NCBI RefSeq assembly: GCF_950295315.1
Contig: NC_080164.1
Span: forward strand, 15,325,882 to 15,389,881
Length of the DNA: 64,000 nucleotides
From: Erinaceus europaeus
Taxonomy: Eukaryota; Chordata; Mammalia; Eulipotyphla; Erinaceidae
Reading direction: 5' to 3'
Shown: positions 1 through 11,536 of the stretch, piece after piece
Layout of the letters: every line of letters begins with the position of its first letter
Numbering within the stretch: the first letter of the stretch is position 1
Program-made: the position numbers and the translations under genes
Notes under the pieces: model-generated
Database searches by the model: none
Seen by the model: only the letters and a program-made list of their open reading frames with translations
What the model was told of the DNA's origin: nothing

Positions 1-207
1 TGTTGTTGTTGGATAGGACAGAGAAAAACTGAGAGGGGGGAAGACAGAGGGGGAAAGAAAGATAGACACCTGCAGGCCTGCTTCACCAATTGTGAAGCGA
101 CCCTACCCCGCAGGTGGGGAGCTGGGGGCTCAAACCAGGATCTTTGTGAAAGTTCTTGCACTTCGCACTATGTGTGCTTAACCTGCTGCACTACCACCTG
201 GCCCCCA
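1..207 (-). mobile_element. SINE-A, cut by the window edge
   Basis: Reverse copy ending in the SINE head (CCACCTGGCCCCC); its 3' part is outside the window. Confidence 0.85.
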
Positions 208-720
208 TAATAGACCATTTTAATAACCTATAGTGACTAAGCTGTAGGCGCAATCAGGATATTAATTGCAAAATCCAGCATCTTAAAAAGTCCTCAAAAA
301 AAAAAGTCCTCAAAACACTTGTCTCTTTAGAAATAAACATTTACATCTTATTCTTATACCTCTACCACCTAGAGAACTGTATTTCCTTTGCTACAATCAG
401 TTTTTAAAGTCAGAGGGAAAAAAGTAACTGAAGTAACTGAAGTCCTAGAAAACAGAAATAAAAATTTAAACCATCCAATAAAGCAGGAAGCAGGAAGAGG
501 GGTGGGGAGAAACCTTTACAAAGTAAACCTACAGAAAAAAGGAGCCCTTCTTCAAAATGTCATAACTCCCTCCCCGGGGTGATCGAAGTATGGCACTTGC
601 AGGTGGTCAAGTACGAGGCTGTGTGCCTTGCTGGCTGTATTGTGGTCTGCGGTCCGACAGACGTTGACACGCGCCAGTGTGCCCACCAGCTTTCTCATCC
701 CTGCTCATGATCCTTGCTGT

Positions 721-1038
721 CTTTTTTTTTTTTTTTTTGCCTCCAGGGTTATTGCTGGGGCTCGGTGCCGGCACTATGAATCCACTGCTCCTGGAGGCCG
801 TTTTTCCCATTTTGCTGCCCTTGTTATCATCATTGTTGTTGTTGGATAAGACGGAGAGAAATTGAGAGGAGGGAAGACAGAGAGGAGGAGAGACAGACAG
901 ACACCTGCAGACCTGCTTCACCGCTTGTGAAGTGACCACCCCTGCAGGTGGGGAGCCAGGGGGCTCGAACCTGGATCCTCACACCGGTCCTTGCGCTTCG
1001 CGCCACGTGCGCTTAACCCGCTGCGCTACCGTCCGACC
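721..1038 (-). mobile_element. SINE-A, long form
   Basis: Poly-T, then the GCCTCCAGGGTTATTGCTGG block of the long form, down to the head. The TSD, about CCTTGCTGTCTTTT, flanks it (from 711 and after 1040). Confidence 0.9.
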
Positions 1039-1744
1039 CTCCCTTGCTGTCTTTTGGTTTTAATAGTGACAGAATGCACAGTGCAACTAAGCTGAGCAGA
1101 AAATGGGTGAAGATTCAGAGGAAGGGCTCTGGGTGGTGGTGGACTTTGAAGGAAACCTCAGGGCTGCATGGAAAGTCTTAGTCACCAGGACTCTTTCCTA
1201 TGGCTGCTCTGCTTCGTCCTCTCAGCTGCAGTCAGGCTGGTCAGCCGCAGCAGGGCTCATGGTCGGTCCTACTGAGAGGCACTTTGTTTTTCTAGATCTG
1301 GTCTGGAAAGATCCCAGGGAGAGATGCCGACATTCAGCTGAGATAGCATTCGTGTCCTGTGGAGGAGAAGAGGCGGGTCGTGGGAGAAGCTGGCGGCTCC
1401 CCTCTGGAGCATGTGAGCAGTTTGGAGGGTAGACCAGCTCCCCGGGCAGGGCAGGGTCACGGCTGAGAAAGTATGTTTCTCTCCCTGGGCATCCAGCTCT
1501 TGCTCGAAGTCACAGAATCAGACCACCTCCTAGGCCGGGCCCTACCAGGCTTTCCAGTTCGGTTTCACAGCAGACCAGAACAGCTCGTGGACTGGTGAGG
1601 ATAACCTCCATGTTAACACGTGCAGGCCAGAGCCAGATGTCTGTCTGGGGGCGCAGCTGGTGCAGGACTCGACTGGCTTCTGGATCAGCACGTTTTCACA
1701 CCGGAGACCAGTGTCTCCACAAATAAGCGCAGCCCACAGACCAG
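1039..1744. other. Flank downstream of DNAJC27, no feature recognised
   Basis: Unique-looking sequence with no repeat and no conserved coding frame that I can recognise. Confidence 0.5.
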
Positions 1745-1759
1745 AGTTTGTGATCTTGC

Positions 1760-1765
1760 TTTATT
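1760..1765 (-). promoter_or_regulatory. Candidate polyadenylation signal AATAAA of DNAJC27
   Basis: TTTATT on the plus strand, at the edge of the SINE-free block that follows the stop codon. No transcript evidence is available, so other signals further upstream may also be used. Confidence 0.5.
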
Positions 1766-2048
1766 TTATAAAAATACACAACTTAAATACATATGACACT
1801 CTCTATACAAGACAAACAGCCGTTTGAGCTAACATTTATAGTTATTTCAACAGAAGGTAAATATGAGAATTACCTTGTAAGATCAGAGGGGTTCCTTAGA
1901 GACTGTTCCCAGTCTGAGGGGAGGACATTCTAGGAGGCTGATGTGGACAGCGAGCCCCAAGCCACCCAGGTCGGCTCACCATCAACGGTTCCTACTGCAC
2001 AACTGGTTACCGCACTGCTAGTTAGGCAACGTCTCCACACGCACACGT

Positions 2049-2106
2049 GAGCTTACGTCTTCTCTAGACGTCTAATGGAGCTTACGTCTTCTCTAGACGT
2101 CTAATG
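2049..2106. repeat. 29-bp direct tandem duplication in the 3' UTR
   Basis: Two exact adjacent copies (2049-2077 and 2078-2106), each containing the palindrome AGACGTCT. Confidence 0.9.
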
Positions 2107-4900
2107 GAAATAACCGAGTACGGCTGACAGTACGCACCGTGCCTTACACTTGTGCTAGATGCCAACCAGGAGTGTGTGCAGGGACGGGGCTAGGTGTCAC
2201 GACTAAATACACTTTCCAAGTTCACCAGCCAAGTTGGCCAACTCAGAGCGAGTGAGATGGAGTCAGTGGGGGAGAGTGAACAGCACCGACTCAAGTCTCT
2301 TGTAAGAAGAGCAGCGTTGCTGCCAAAGGCGCCCTGTGCACGGCAGCCAGCTCTACCTCGACAGCAAGATATAGGCCTCTCCCTCCCTCTAGCTGTTGTC
2401 ACGGTTCTGAGGATCAGCCACGCTCAATGCTAAGTGCTGTGGGGGCCGCTCGCTCACTCTGGCTTTCTTCGCCCCATTTATGGCCCCTTGAACAGCGACA
2501 GGCACAAAGAGACATCTGCCAGAGGGAAAAGTCAATGCATGGAAATATACCAGAGCACATTTGCTGAGGCCCACATCAGCCTTACAGAATAGTGTGCAGC
2601 CTACACAGCTGTGTCTCTTGGTACTGGCAGAACCGCCCCCCCCCCCCCACCCCAAGTCTGGTCTCTTAAGTTCCCAGGCCACCAAAAGCAAGTCTGTGGA
2701 GAAGTCAAAGGGCTCTGCCGAGGTGCACGGTGAGTCAACAGAGGAAAACGTCCACTGAAAAGGAAGCAGAGGGGAGAGGAGACCGGAAGAGAGGGACAAA
2801 GGAGAGTGTGTTTTAAAGTGCTTAGATGGGCCGGGCCTAGGCTGGACATGTCCCCAGGGACTGCGCAACACTTTGAAAAGTGCTCATTCCTGGTGACTCA
2901 GATGGCTTCCCTTCAGTAACAGCTGTTCAAATTTTTATCCGTTTTTCTTTTTTGAAAAAATAAGATATGCTATAAAAATGGCTTTAGCCTTTGAAATGAC
3001 TCTGCTTGTTGCTAATCTCCATGATGTCTTTTGAAATCTGAGCTGGCTCAAGAGTTTTAATGAGGCTGAGCTACAAAGTACATGTTGGCACCAGAATTTA
3101 AAACGCAGAGGTCTGTTGAGTTAGGACTCAAGTCTGAGCCAGATACATTTTTCGTTGCAAGTCACACCTGTTTCTGAATTCTACCCAAGGATTGTGGCCA
3201 CTAGAAAAAATCCTAGGGTGCTCCAGCCTTATACTCTTTTCTTAACTGAAGTGCTACGTGGCCATTCTTCACATTTACAATGAAGGTGTTGGGAGCTGAG
3301 CCCCGGGACTTAGGAACTAAGTTCAAGCTACCTCTTACAAGTCCCTTGTCCTGAAAGGATGTGAACAGAGCATCACAGAATTCTCTGCTGGGTGAGGGGA
3401 TGGATCTGAGACTGAGTGCAGTGTGGGCAGCCAGGTTCCTAAGATCTGAACTGCTGTGGGGGGAACAGAACTGCCTTTCACAGCTTCTCGGCTACTGACG
3501 GTTGAAAGCAAAACTGAGGTGCAGAAGAACTTGGGGCTTGAGTCCTGCAGCCCGAGAAACTAGTCAAAATTAAAAGGTCAGAGGAAAATCCCACAGGAAA
3601 TAATATCTCAGATCTCAACTCATTACAAAAAAAGAATTTTTGAGAGCACTGACAGGAGCTCAGATCAGAAGATGGTTCACAGGCATCCTAAGGAGAAGCT
3701 GGATGCAGTGAAGCCGCTAAGAGGAGGGGAAGCATCTAGAAGACCGCGGAGGGCCCCGACTAAGCAAGGAGGAGCTCTCCTCCCGGGCCACCAGGGAGCT
3801 GCTGTCTGGGACACCAAGACAGTTGTTTGTAGTTCACGGCCAGTGACATTCCATGGCCTTTACAGCCCCAATTGGTGAAGCCTGGCCACAGCTGAAAGGC
3901 CGCCCAGGTAAGAGCCGAGGGGGCTGAGTCATGGTGGGCCTGGGGCTAAGCTCTGGGGAGGCTGCCCCACCCGGACCTTCATCTGCCCTGTGGGCACGAG
4001 GAGACTACAGGCAGGAGGAGGCGTTTCCCTGCGTGAAGTTAGCGTTGGCTCTGTTACCGTTGGGGATTTGGAACTGAAGTAAAATGGCAGGGAGTTCTCC
4101 CACACTGGCCTTCACCCCCATCCCTCTGCAGGCCGACTGGTGCCAGGCCCAGGTTTCTGAGGGAGGGAGGGAGGGGAGTGGAGGCGCAGGCTGAGCCTGG
4201 CATGGGTGTCACCATCCCCAGGGCACCAAACATGCCTGAGCCCTCCGGAGGTGTGGACACGGCCTGGCATGGCCTGCAAGAGCTCCTGACTCCTGGTGTG
4301 ACCCCCACGGCTGCCAGCACCCTGGCTAGGGCCAGGCCAGGCCTGTGGCACCCAACAGCTCTCTTCTAATGGGTTTGTCGCCCTCTGGTGGCTGAGGAGG
4401 GAGCAGAGTGAACAGTCCAGAAACGCTATCGCCTTCAGGCTTCCACACAGCTCATTGGAAATCTGGGGTTAAAATCCTCATTGTGAACAGAGCAATCTGC
4501 TTGTGAGGTTCCACCAAGCGCTCAGGGGTGTTGGCACTGTTTCCTTCTCTCATGGTGAGTTAAATGACAGTGCAAGGGTCCTCCTTTACTCTCCGCCTCC
4601 AACCTCATGGAGTTTCCTGAGCAAAGTGCTTAAGGGATGTGACAATCACAGAGCCTACCAAAGACGCAGAACAATTCAGATCATCTGAAAACATGAAATG
4701 AAGTGTGCCTTCGAGTGGCGCCTGGCTGTCTCCACTGCGACTCCCCGGAAACCCTCCAGGAGATGATGGCCACCTACACGACTCATCTAGACACCATGAC
4801 ACAGGAGGGAGGGAGCGAGCGGTGAGTTTTGTGGTGGGAAGACTCCAGGCTGGCTGCTTCCCCTCCAGGGAGAGTCCATGAGCATTTGCTTGGCTGCTGC

Positions 4901-5033
4901 CTACTTGATGTTCTTCAGGAGGGCTGTCCGGGCGTTCACGACGGCTTTGAAGGCGTCTTCACTGCCGGGCGCGACACACTTATCAGGGTGGAGCAGTACC
5001 GCGAGTTTCCTGTACGCTTTGTTCACCTCGTCC
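4901..5033 (-). CDS. DNAJC27: DNAJC27 exon 7 (coding part)
   Basis: Completes R230 and codes 231-273: J-domain helix II ([14 protein letters not shown]), the HPD loop, and [18 protein letters not shown] followed by TAG. The acceptor is TTTCCCAG. The HPD triplet is intact. The domain ends after helix III, as is normal for this protein. Confidence 0.96.
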
Positions 5034-8000
5034 CTGGGAAAGCGCAAAGCTCTGGGTCAGTGACAAGGCATCCCCGGCCCGCCTGCGGGGATGGGGGGGA
5101 GCTTCATGAGCAGCAAAGTGGGTCTGCAGGTGTCTCTCCCTGTCTCTCTCCCTCCTCCCCTCTCAGCTTCTTTCTGTCCTGTCAAACAAAATGAGGGAGA
5201 AAAAACGGCCCCCACAAGTAGAAGATTCATCATGCAGGCCCTGAGCTGTAGAGATAACCCCAGTGGAAAAACCAAAACCCAAAACCCAAAACCCAATAAC
5301 CTCAAATCCTTAGTTTTTGCCCAGAGATGCTCAATAACATGCAGAGTTAGTCTGACAGGCCCAGGGGAGCAAAGGTAAGAAGAGCACAGGTTGGCCTGGG
5401 AGTGGCACGACAGCTGAGCTCTGGACTTGCAAGCCTGGGGTCCTGAGTTCAGTCCTCAGCACAGCGTGTATCAGTCTGGCCTCTCTCTCATAAAATAAAT
5501 AAGGTAAATCCTTAAAAGGAAAGTATATGCCAAGTTGGATAAGGATATAAAACTTAAAAGTCCTGCTCACTTTGGTAGATTTCAGTTGCCCCCACAGTCA
5601 AGAAGTAAGGCATAAAAAGTTTCTTTTCCCTTGATGACTATGGCTCTAAGTTAATTAAAAGTGAAGTAATAGTCTTAACTTTAGAGCCAATTATCTGTCC
5701 TTTAGAGATGAAATGGAAGAATCGAGAATGAGTCTGCAGGAGTCTAAAAGGACATTTAAGAGGCACCAGTTAGCCTAGTGCTGTGCACACGGGGTCACCT
5801 GGTTCCCTCCACGTGAGGAAAGCAGCATCAACACCTCGCTGAGTGCATCTGTTACCATGTGCAAGGGCCCGGCTGCAACCCTGCCCCCACTCACTTGCAG
5901 GGGGACTTCATGGATGTTGAAGCAGTGCTGCAGGTCTCTCTTTTTCTCTCTCTTCCTTTCCCCTCAATTTCTCTCTGCCCTATCAAATAAGATATATTAT
6001 AAAAAAGGGAAAAAAAATTGGCCACTGGAAGTGGTGAATTAATTGTGCAGGCACCAAGCCCCAGTGGTAACCTTGTAGGCAGTGAAAAAAGAAAAAAAAA
6101 AGAAAGAGACCAAAAGAAATAAAGAATCCCAGATTGGAAGAGAAGAAGCCAAACTCTCCCTATTTGCAGATGGCGTGATAGTATACATGGAAAAACCTAA
6201 GGGATCCAGCAAGCAGCTTTTGGAAATCATCAGGCAATACAGTAATGTGTCAGGCTACAAAATTAACATTCAAAAGTCAGTGGCATTCCTCTATGCAAAC
6301 ACTGAGGTATAAGAAGTTGAAATCCAGAAATCTATTCCTTTTACTATAGCAACAAAACAACAACAACAAAAAATCTAGGAATAAACCTAACCAAAGATGT
6401 GAAAGACTTGTACACTGAAAATTATGAGTCACTACTCAAGGAAATTGAAAAAGATACAAAGAAGTGGAAAGATAGTCCATGTTTATGGGTTGGAAGAATT
6501 AACATCATCAAAAATGAATATACAAATTTAATGCTATCCCCATCAAGATCCCAACCACATTTTTTAGGAGAATAGAATAAATGCTACAAATACTGATCTG
6601 GAACAAGAAAAGACCTAGAACTGTCAAAACAATCTTAAGAAGAAAGAACAGAACTGGAGGCATCACACTCCTAGATCTCAAATTGTATTACAGGGCCGCT
6701 GTCATCAAAACTGCTTGGTACTGGTACATGAATAGACACACTGACCAGTGGAACAGAATTGAGAGCCCAGAAGTAAGCCCCCACACCTATGGACATCTAA
6801 TCTTTGACAAAGGTGCCCAGACTATTAAATGAGGAAAACAGAGTCTCTTCAACAAATGGTGTTGGAAAAAATGGGTTGAAACATGCAGAAGAATGAAACT
6901 GAACCACTGTATTTCACCAAATACAAAAGTAAATTCCAGGAACCTGAGGGTGCAGGGCAGTGTTGCACCTGGTTGAGCGAACAAGTTACAAAAGTAAAAT
7001 TCCAAGTGGATCAAGGACTTGAATGTTAGACCAGAAACTATCAGATACTTAGAGGAAAATATTGGCAGAACTCTTTTCCACATAAATCTTAAAGACATCT
7101 TCAATGAAATGAATCCAATTATAAAGAAGACTAAGGCAAGCAACCTATGGAACTACATCAAACTAAAAAGCTTCTGCACAGCAAAAGAAACCAAGAGAGC
7201 CCTCACAGAATGGGAGAAGATCTTTACATGCCATACATCAGACAAGAGGCTAATAACCACAGCATATAAAGAGTTTTCCAAACTCAACAACAAGAAAACA
7301 AATAACCCCATCCAAAAATGGGGAGAGGACATGGACAGAATATTCACCACAGAAGAGATCCAAAAGGCCGAGAAACACATGAAAAAATGCTCCAAGTCTC
7401 TGATTGTCAGAGAAATACAAATAAAGACAACAATGAGATACCACTTCACTCCTGTGAGAATGTCATACATCAGAAAAGGGAACAGCAGCAAATGCTGGAG
7501 AGGTTGTGGGGTCAAAGGAACCCTCCTGCACTGCTGGCGGGAATGTCAATTGGCCCAACCTCTGTGGAGAACAGTCTGGAGAACTCTCAGAAGACTAGAA
7601 ATGGACCTACCCTATGATCCTGCAATTCCTCTCCTAGGGATATACCCTAAGGAACCCAACACACCCATCCAAAAAGATCTGTGTACACCTATGTTCTTGG
7701 CAGCATAATTTGTAACAGCCAAAACCTGGAAGCAACCCAGGTGTCCGACAACAGATGAGTGGCTGAGCAAGTTGTGGTCTATATACACAATGGAATACTA
7801 CTCAGCTGTAAAAAATGGTGACTTTACCATTTTCAGGTGATCTTGGATGGACCTTGAAAAATTCATATTAAGTGAAATAAGTCAGAAACAGAAGGATGAC
7901 TATGGGATGATCTCACTCTCAGGCAGAAACTGAAAAAAAAAAAAAAGATCAGAAGAGAAAACACAAATAGAACCTGAACTGGAACTGGCATATTGCACCA

Positions 8001-8585
8001 AAGTAAAAGACTCTGGGGTGGGTGGTAGTGGGGGAGAATACAGGTCCAAAAAGGATGAAAGGACCTAGTGGGGGTTGTATTTTTATATGGAAAACTAGGG
8101 AATATTATGAATGTACAAACTATTATATTTACTGTTGAATGTAAAACATTAATTCCCCAATAAAGAAATTTAAAAAAGAAAGAAAAAAGGAATCCCAAAG
8201 GGCTGCCTGCATTTAAAAATAAAGTAACATCTGACAAGTCAGGATGACAAGTAACTTCTCTCTTCTCCCTTTTCCTTCTGAGCATGAAGACGGAGAGAGA
8301 TCAGATGTTCGGTGCTATGCTGGTGCTGACTTGAAGTTTTAAAACCCATTTTTTCTTCAGTGGGAATGAAGGTGAAAAAGAAGAAAGGAGCATTCAAAGA
8401 GGTGGTACAGTGGAAAGACACAGGACTTCCATGTGGAAGGTCCCATGTTTGAGCCCCGACACTGCAGATGCCAGAGTGAGGTGCTGCTTCTTTCTTTTTC
8501 GCTAATAAACCAATAAATCCACTGGGTGTACCACAGCCCAGTCTCCTACTTATTTTATTTTAATGAGAGAGAGATACAGAAGGAA

Positions 8586-8636
<51 letters not shown>

Positions 8637-11505
8637 GAGACCACAGCACTGCTCAGCTCTGGCTTACGGTGATGTTGGGGATTGAACCTGGGACCTTGGA
8701 GCCTCAGGCATGAAAGTCTTTTGCAGAACCCTTATTCTGTCTCCCCAGCCTTATTTCGTTCTGTGGTATTCAGGGAGTCCAGTGAAGGAGAGTTACTAAG
8801 TAACCTGTTTCCATCCATGCTTATATTTCTGGCCAGTGACAGGAAGATAAGAGTGCACGTGCAGTACTGATGATTATGTTATTGTCCAGAATAGAACTCA
8901 GCACTCAGTACCTCAGAGCAGCGCTTACCTTGAAGCCCCAGGTTTGATCCCCAGCATGTCCCAGCTGTCTTTACTGTTTCGGATCCTGCGGATGGTGTCT
9001 GCTTGTTCTTTGGTGAAACTAGCATTGCTGTTTGTGGCTGGACGCTTCCCACCATGTTCACACACATCCAAGATGTTCAAATAGAAGGTCTGCAGAAAGA
9101 AAACACATTCCAAAGAAGAATGGATTTTGTGAAACTCAGAATTTATCTCAAGAACTGACTTGATGAATTTTTAGCCTATCCCAGTAACTCTTTTTTTTTT
9201 TTTTCTATTTTATTTGATAAGACAGAGAAAAATTGTGGGGGTCGGGCGGTGGCGCAGTGGGTTAAGCGCATGTGGTGCAAAGCGCAGGGACCGGCGTAAG
9301 GATCCCAGTTCCAGCCCCCGGTTCCCCACCTGCAGGGGAGTCGCTTCACAGGCGGTGAAGCAGGTCTGCAGGTGTCTGTCTTTCTCTCCCCTTCTCTCTC
9401 CATTTCTCTCTGTCCTATCCAACAACAAATTGCGTCAACAAGGGCAATAATAATAACCACAACGAAGCTACAACAAGGGCAACAAAAGGGGGAAAAAAAA
9501 AATGGCCTCCAGGAGCGGTGGATTCATGGTGCAGGCACCAAGCCCAGCAATAACCCTGGAGGAGGAAAGAAAAAAAAAAAGACAGAGAAAAATTGAAATG
9601 GGAGGGTGAGATAGAGAAGGAAAAAGAAAGAGAGACACCCCCAGGCTTGCTTCACCACTCCACTTATGAAGCTTCCTCTGTCTAGGTGGGGAGTGGAGGC
9701 TTGAACCCAGGTCCTTTTGTGCATGGTAACATGTGATTCCAATAGCTCCTAAGATTCATGATACAGCAAATATATACTTTGTGTTTTTTTTCTTTTATCC
9801 AAATACGTGGACATTTAAGTATATATATTTAAACACACACAAAAAGCATAAGGAATAAAATTTAAATGACTCTTACTCCTGCTCTTAAATAACCACATTT
9901 GAGGTTAAAAATGAGTAGGTGGTACAGGGCTGTGGAGAGGTAGGGTTCCAGGGTACACTGGTGAGCAACCCTTTTTATTTTTTTGCTTCCAGGGTTATTG
10001 ATGGGGCTCAGTGCCTGCACTACGAATCCACTGCTCCTAGAGGCCACTTTTTCCCATTTTGTTCTAGCTATTGTTGTTATTGATGCCATTGTTGTTGGAC
10101 AGGGCAGAGAGAAATGTTGGGTAGTATGCCAGCTCCCCCTGGCTTCTGCTTAACCATATGCCTATATAGGGATAGATTTAATCCCATTCAAAGCTTTGGT
10201 CTATTTACATAAATCACTTTTACATTTACATAAAGCACCACACTCCCTCCAGGGCATTGGTGGTTTAGTGGTAGAATTCTCACCTGCTCCACCCCCTCTC
10301 CTTGTCAGACCCTGATCCTCTCCTTGTCACACCCTGATCTTCCACCAGTCACTTTTCGCTTCACCCTCTCTATATCACATCCTGTTTCCACCCTACTTGG
10401 AGAGTATAAAAACAGCTGCTCTTCTGATTAAAGACACTTGGAAATTGCTTTCCGGCTCCGAGAGTTCCAGAGTGTATCTCCTGTGAAGTTAGTGCGGTAT
10501 GAGTTCCTGATCCCTCTCCCACACAGCAGCCTAGATCGGCTCCAGTTGAGTTCTCTCCAACCCAGAGAGCACTAGCTCGGGAAGAAGTACCCTCAGGCTA
10601 TCCCGGCAGAGAAATAGAGTGAGGAGGGGAAGACAGACAGGGGGAGAGAAAGATAAACACCTGCAGGCCTGCCTCACCATCTGTGAAGCGACCCCTCCCC
10701 CCTGCAGGTGGGGATCCGGGGGCATGAACCGGGATCCTTACAGCCGGTCCTTGCACTTTGCGCTACCTGTGCTTAACCTGCTGTGCTATCGCCCCTCCCC
10801 CACCCCCGTGAGCAACTCTTTAAAGTCATAAATCTGATCATGATCTCAGAACCCATGGATTCATGCCACTAGGGAAAGATAGAAACAGGCTGAGAGGGCA
10901 GAGGATAGATAGCATAATGGTTATGCAAAGTGACTCTCATGCCAGAGGCTCCAAAGCCCCAGGTTCAATCCCCTGCACCACCATAAGCCAGAGCTGAACA
11001 GTGCTTTGGTAACAAAAAAAAAAAAAAAAAAAAAAAAGAAAGAAAGAAACAGGCTGGGAGTATGGATCTACCTGACCTGCCAATGCCCATGTCCAGCGGA
11101 GAAGCAGTTACAGGGGCCAGACCTTTCAGTTTCTGTAACCCATAATGTCCTGGGTCCATGCTCCTCGAGGGATAAACACTATGGAACCTTCCAATGGAGG
11201 GGATGGGATGCGGAACTCTGGTGGTGGGAATTGTGTGGAATTGCACCCCTCTTATCCTACAGTCTTGTCAATAATTATTAAATCAATAATAAAAAAAGAA
11301 AAAAATTAAGTAGGTGAACATTGCTAGGAAAAATCAAATAGTACTGGAATTATAAAATCAGAACTACCCCACTCTTTCAAGTTCTCTTCAAGGTAACCTT
11401 TTTAAAGAGAGAGAAAGAAACAGAGAAATATCAGATTACTGATCAACTCTGGCTGGTGGTGGTGCTGGGAATTAAACCTGGGACTTCAGAGCTCAGGTTG
11501 GAGAG

Positions 11506-11536
<31 letters not shown>

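Larger units (their letters stand above)
1745..4900 (-). other. DNAJC27: Probable DNAJC27 3' untranslated region
   Basis: About 3.15 kb after the stop with no recognisable SINE or LINE, unlike every intron. It ends just past a minus-strand AATAAA at 1760-1765. A long 3' UTR is usual for this gene. The exact cleavage site is inferred. It contains a C-run (2637-2649) and a 29-bp tandem duplication (2049-2106). Confidence 0.65.
9969..10797 (-). mobile_element. SINE-A split by a solo LTR
   Basis: The 3' part is at 9969-10114 and the head part at 10609-10797. The sequence reads through once the LTR at 10115-10608 and one TSD copy are removed. Confidence 0.9.

Noticed and set aside
2389..2871. 160-aa frame on the minus strand in the 3' UTR
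   Set aside because: Low-complexity Ser/Leu/Pro composition, no homology that I recognise, and it lies downstream of the DNAJC27 stop.
10254..10320. tRNA-Gly gene
   Set aside because: Only the 5' half is present; no T arm, B box or acceptor 3' strand follows.
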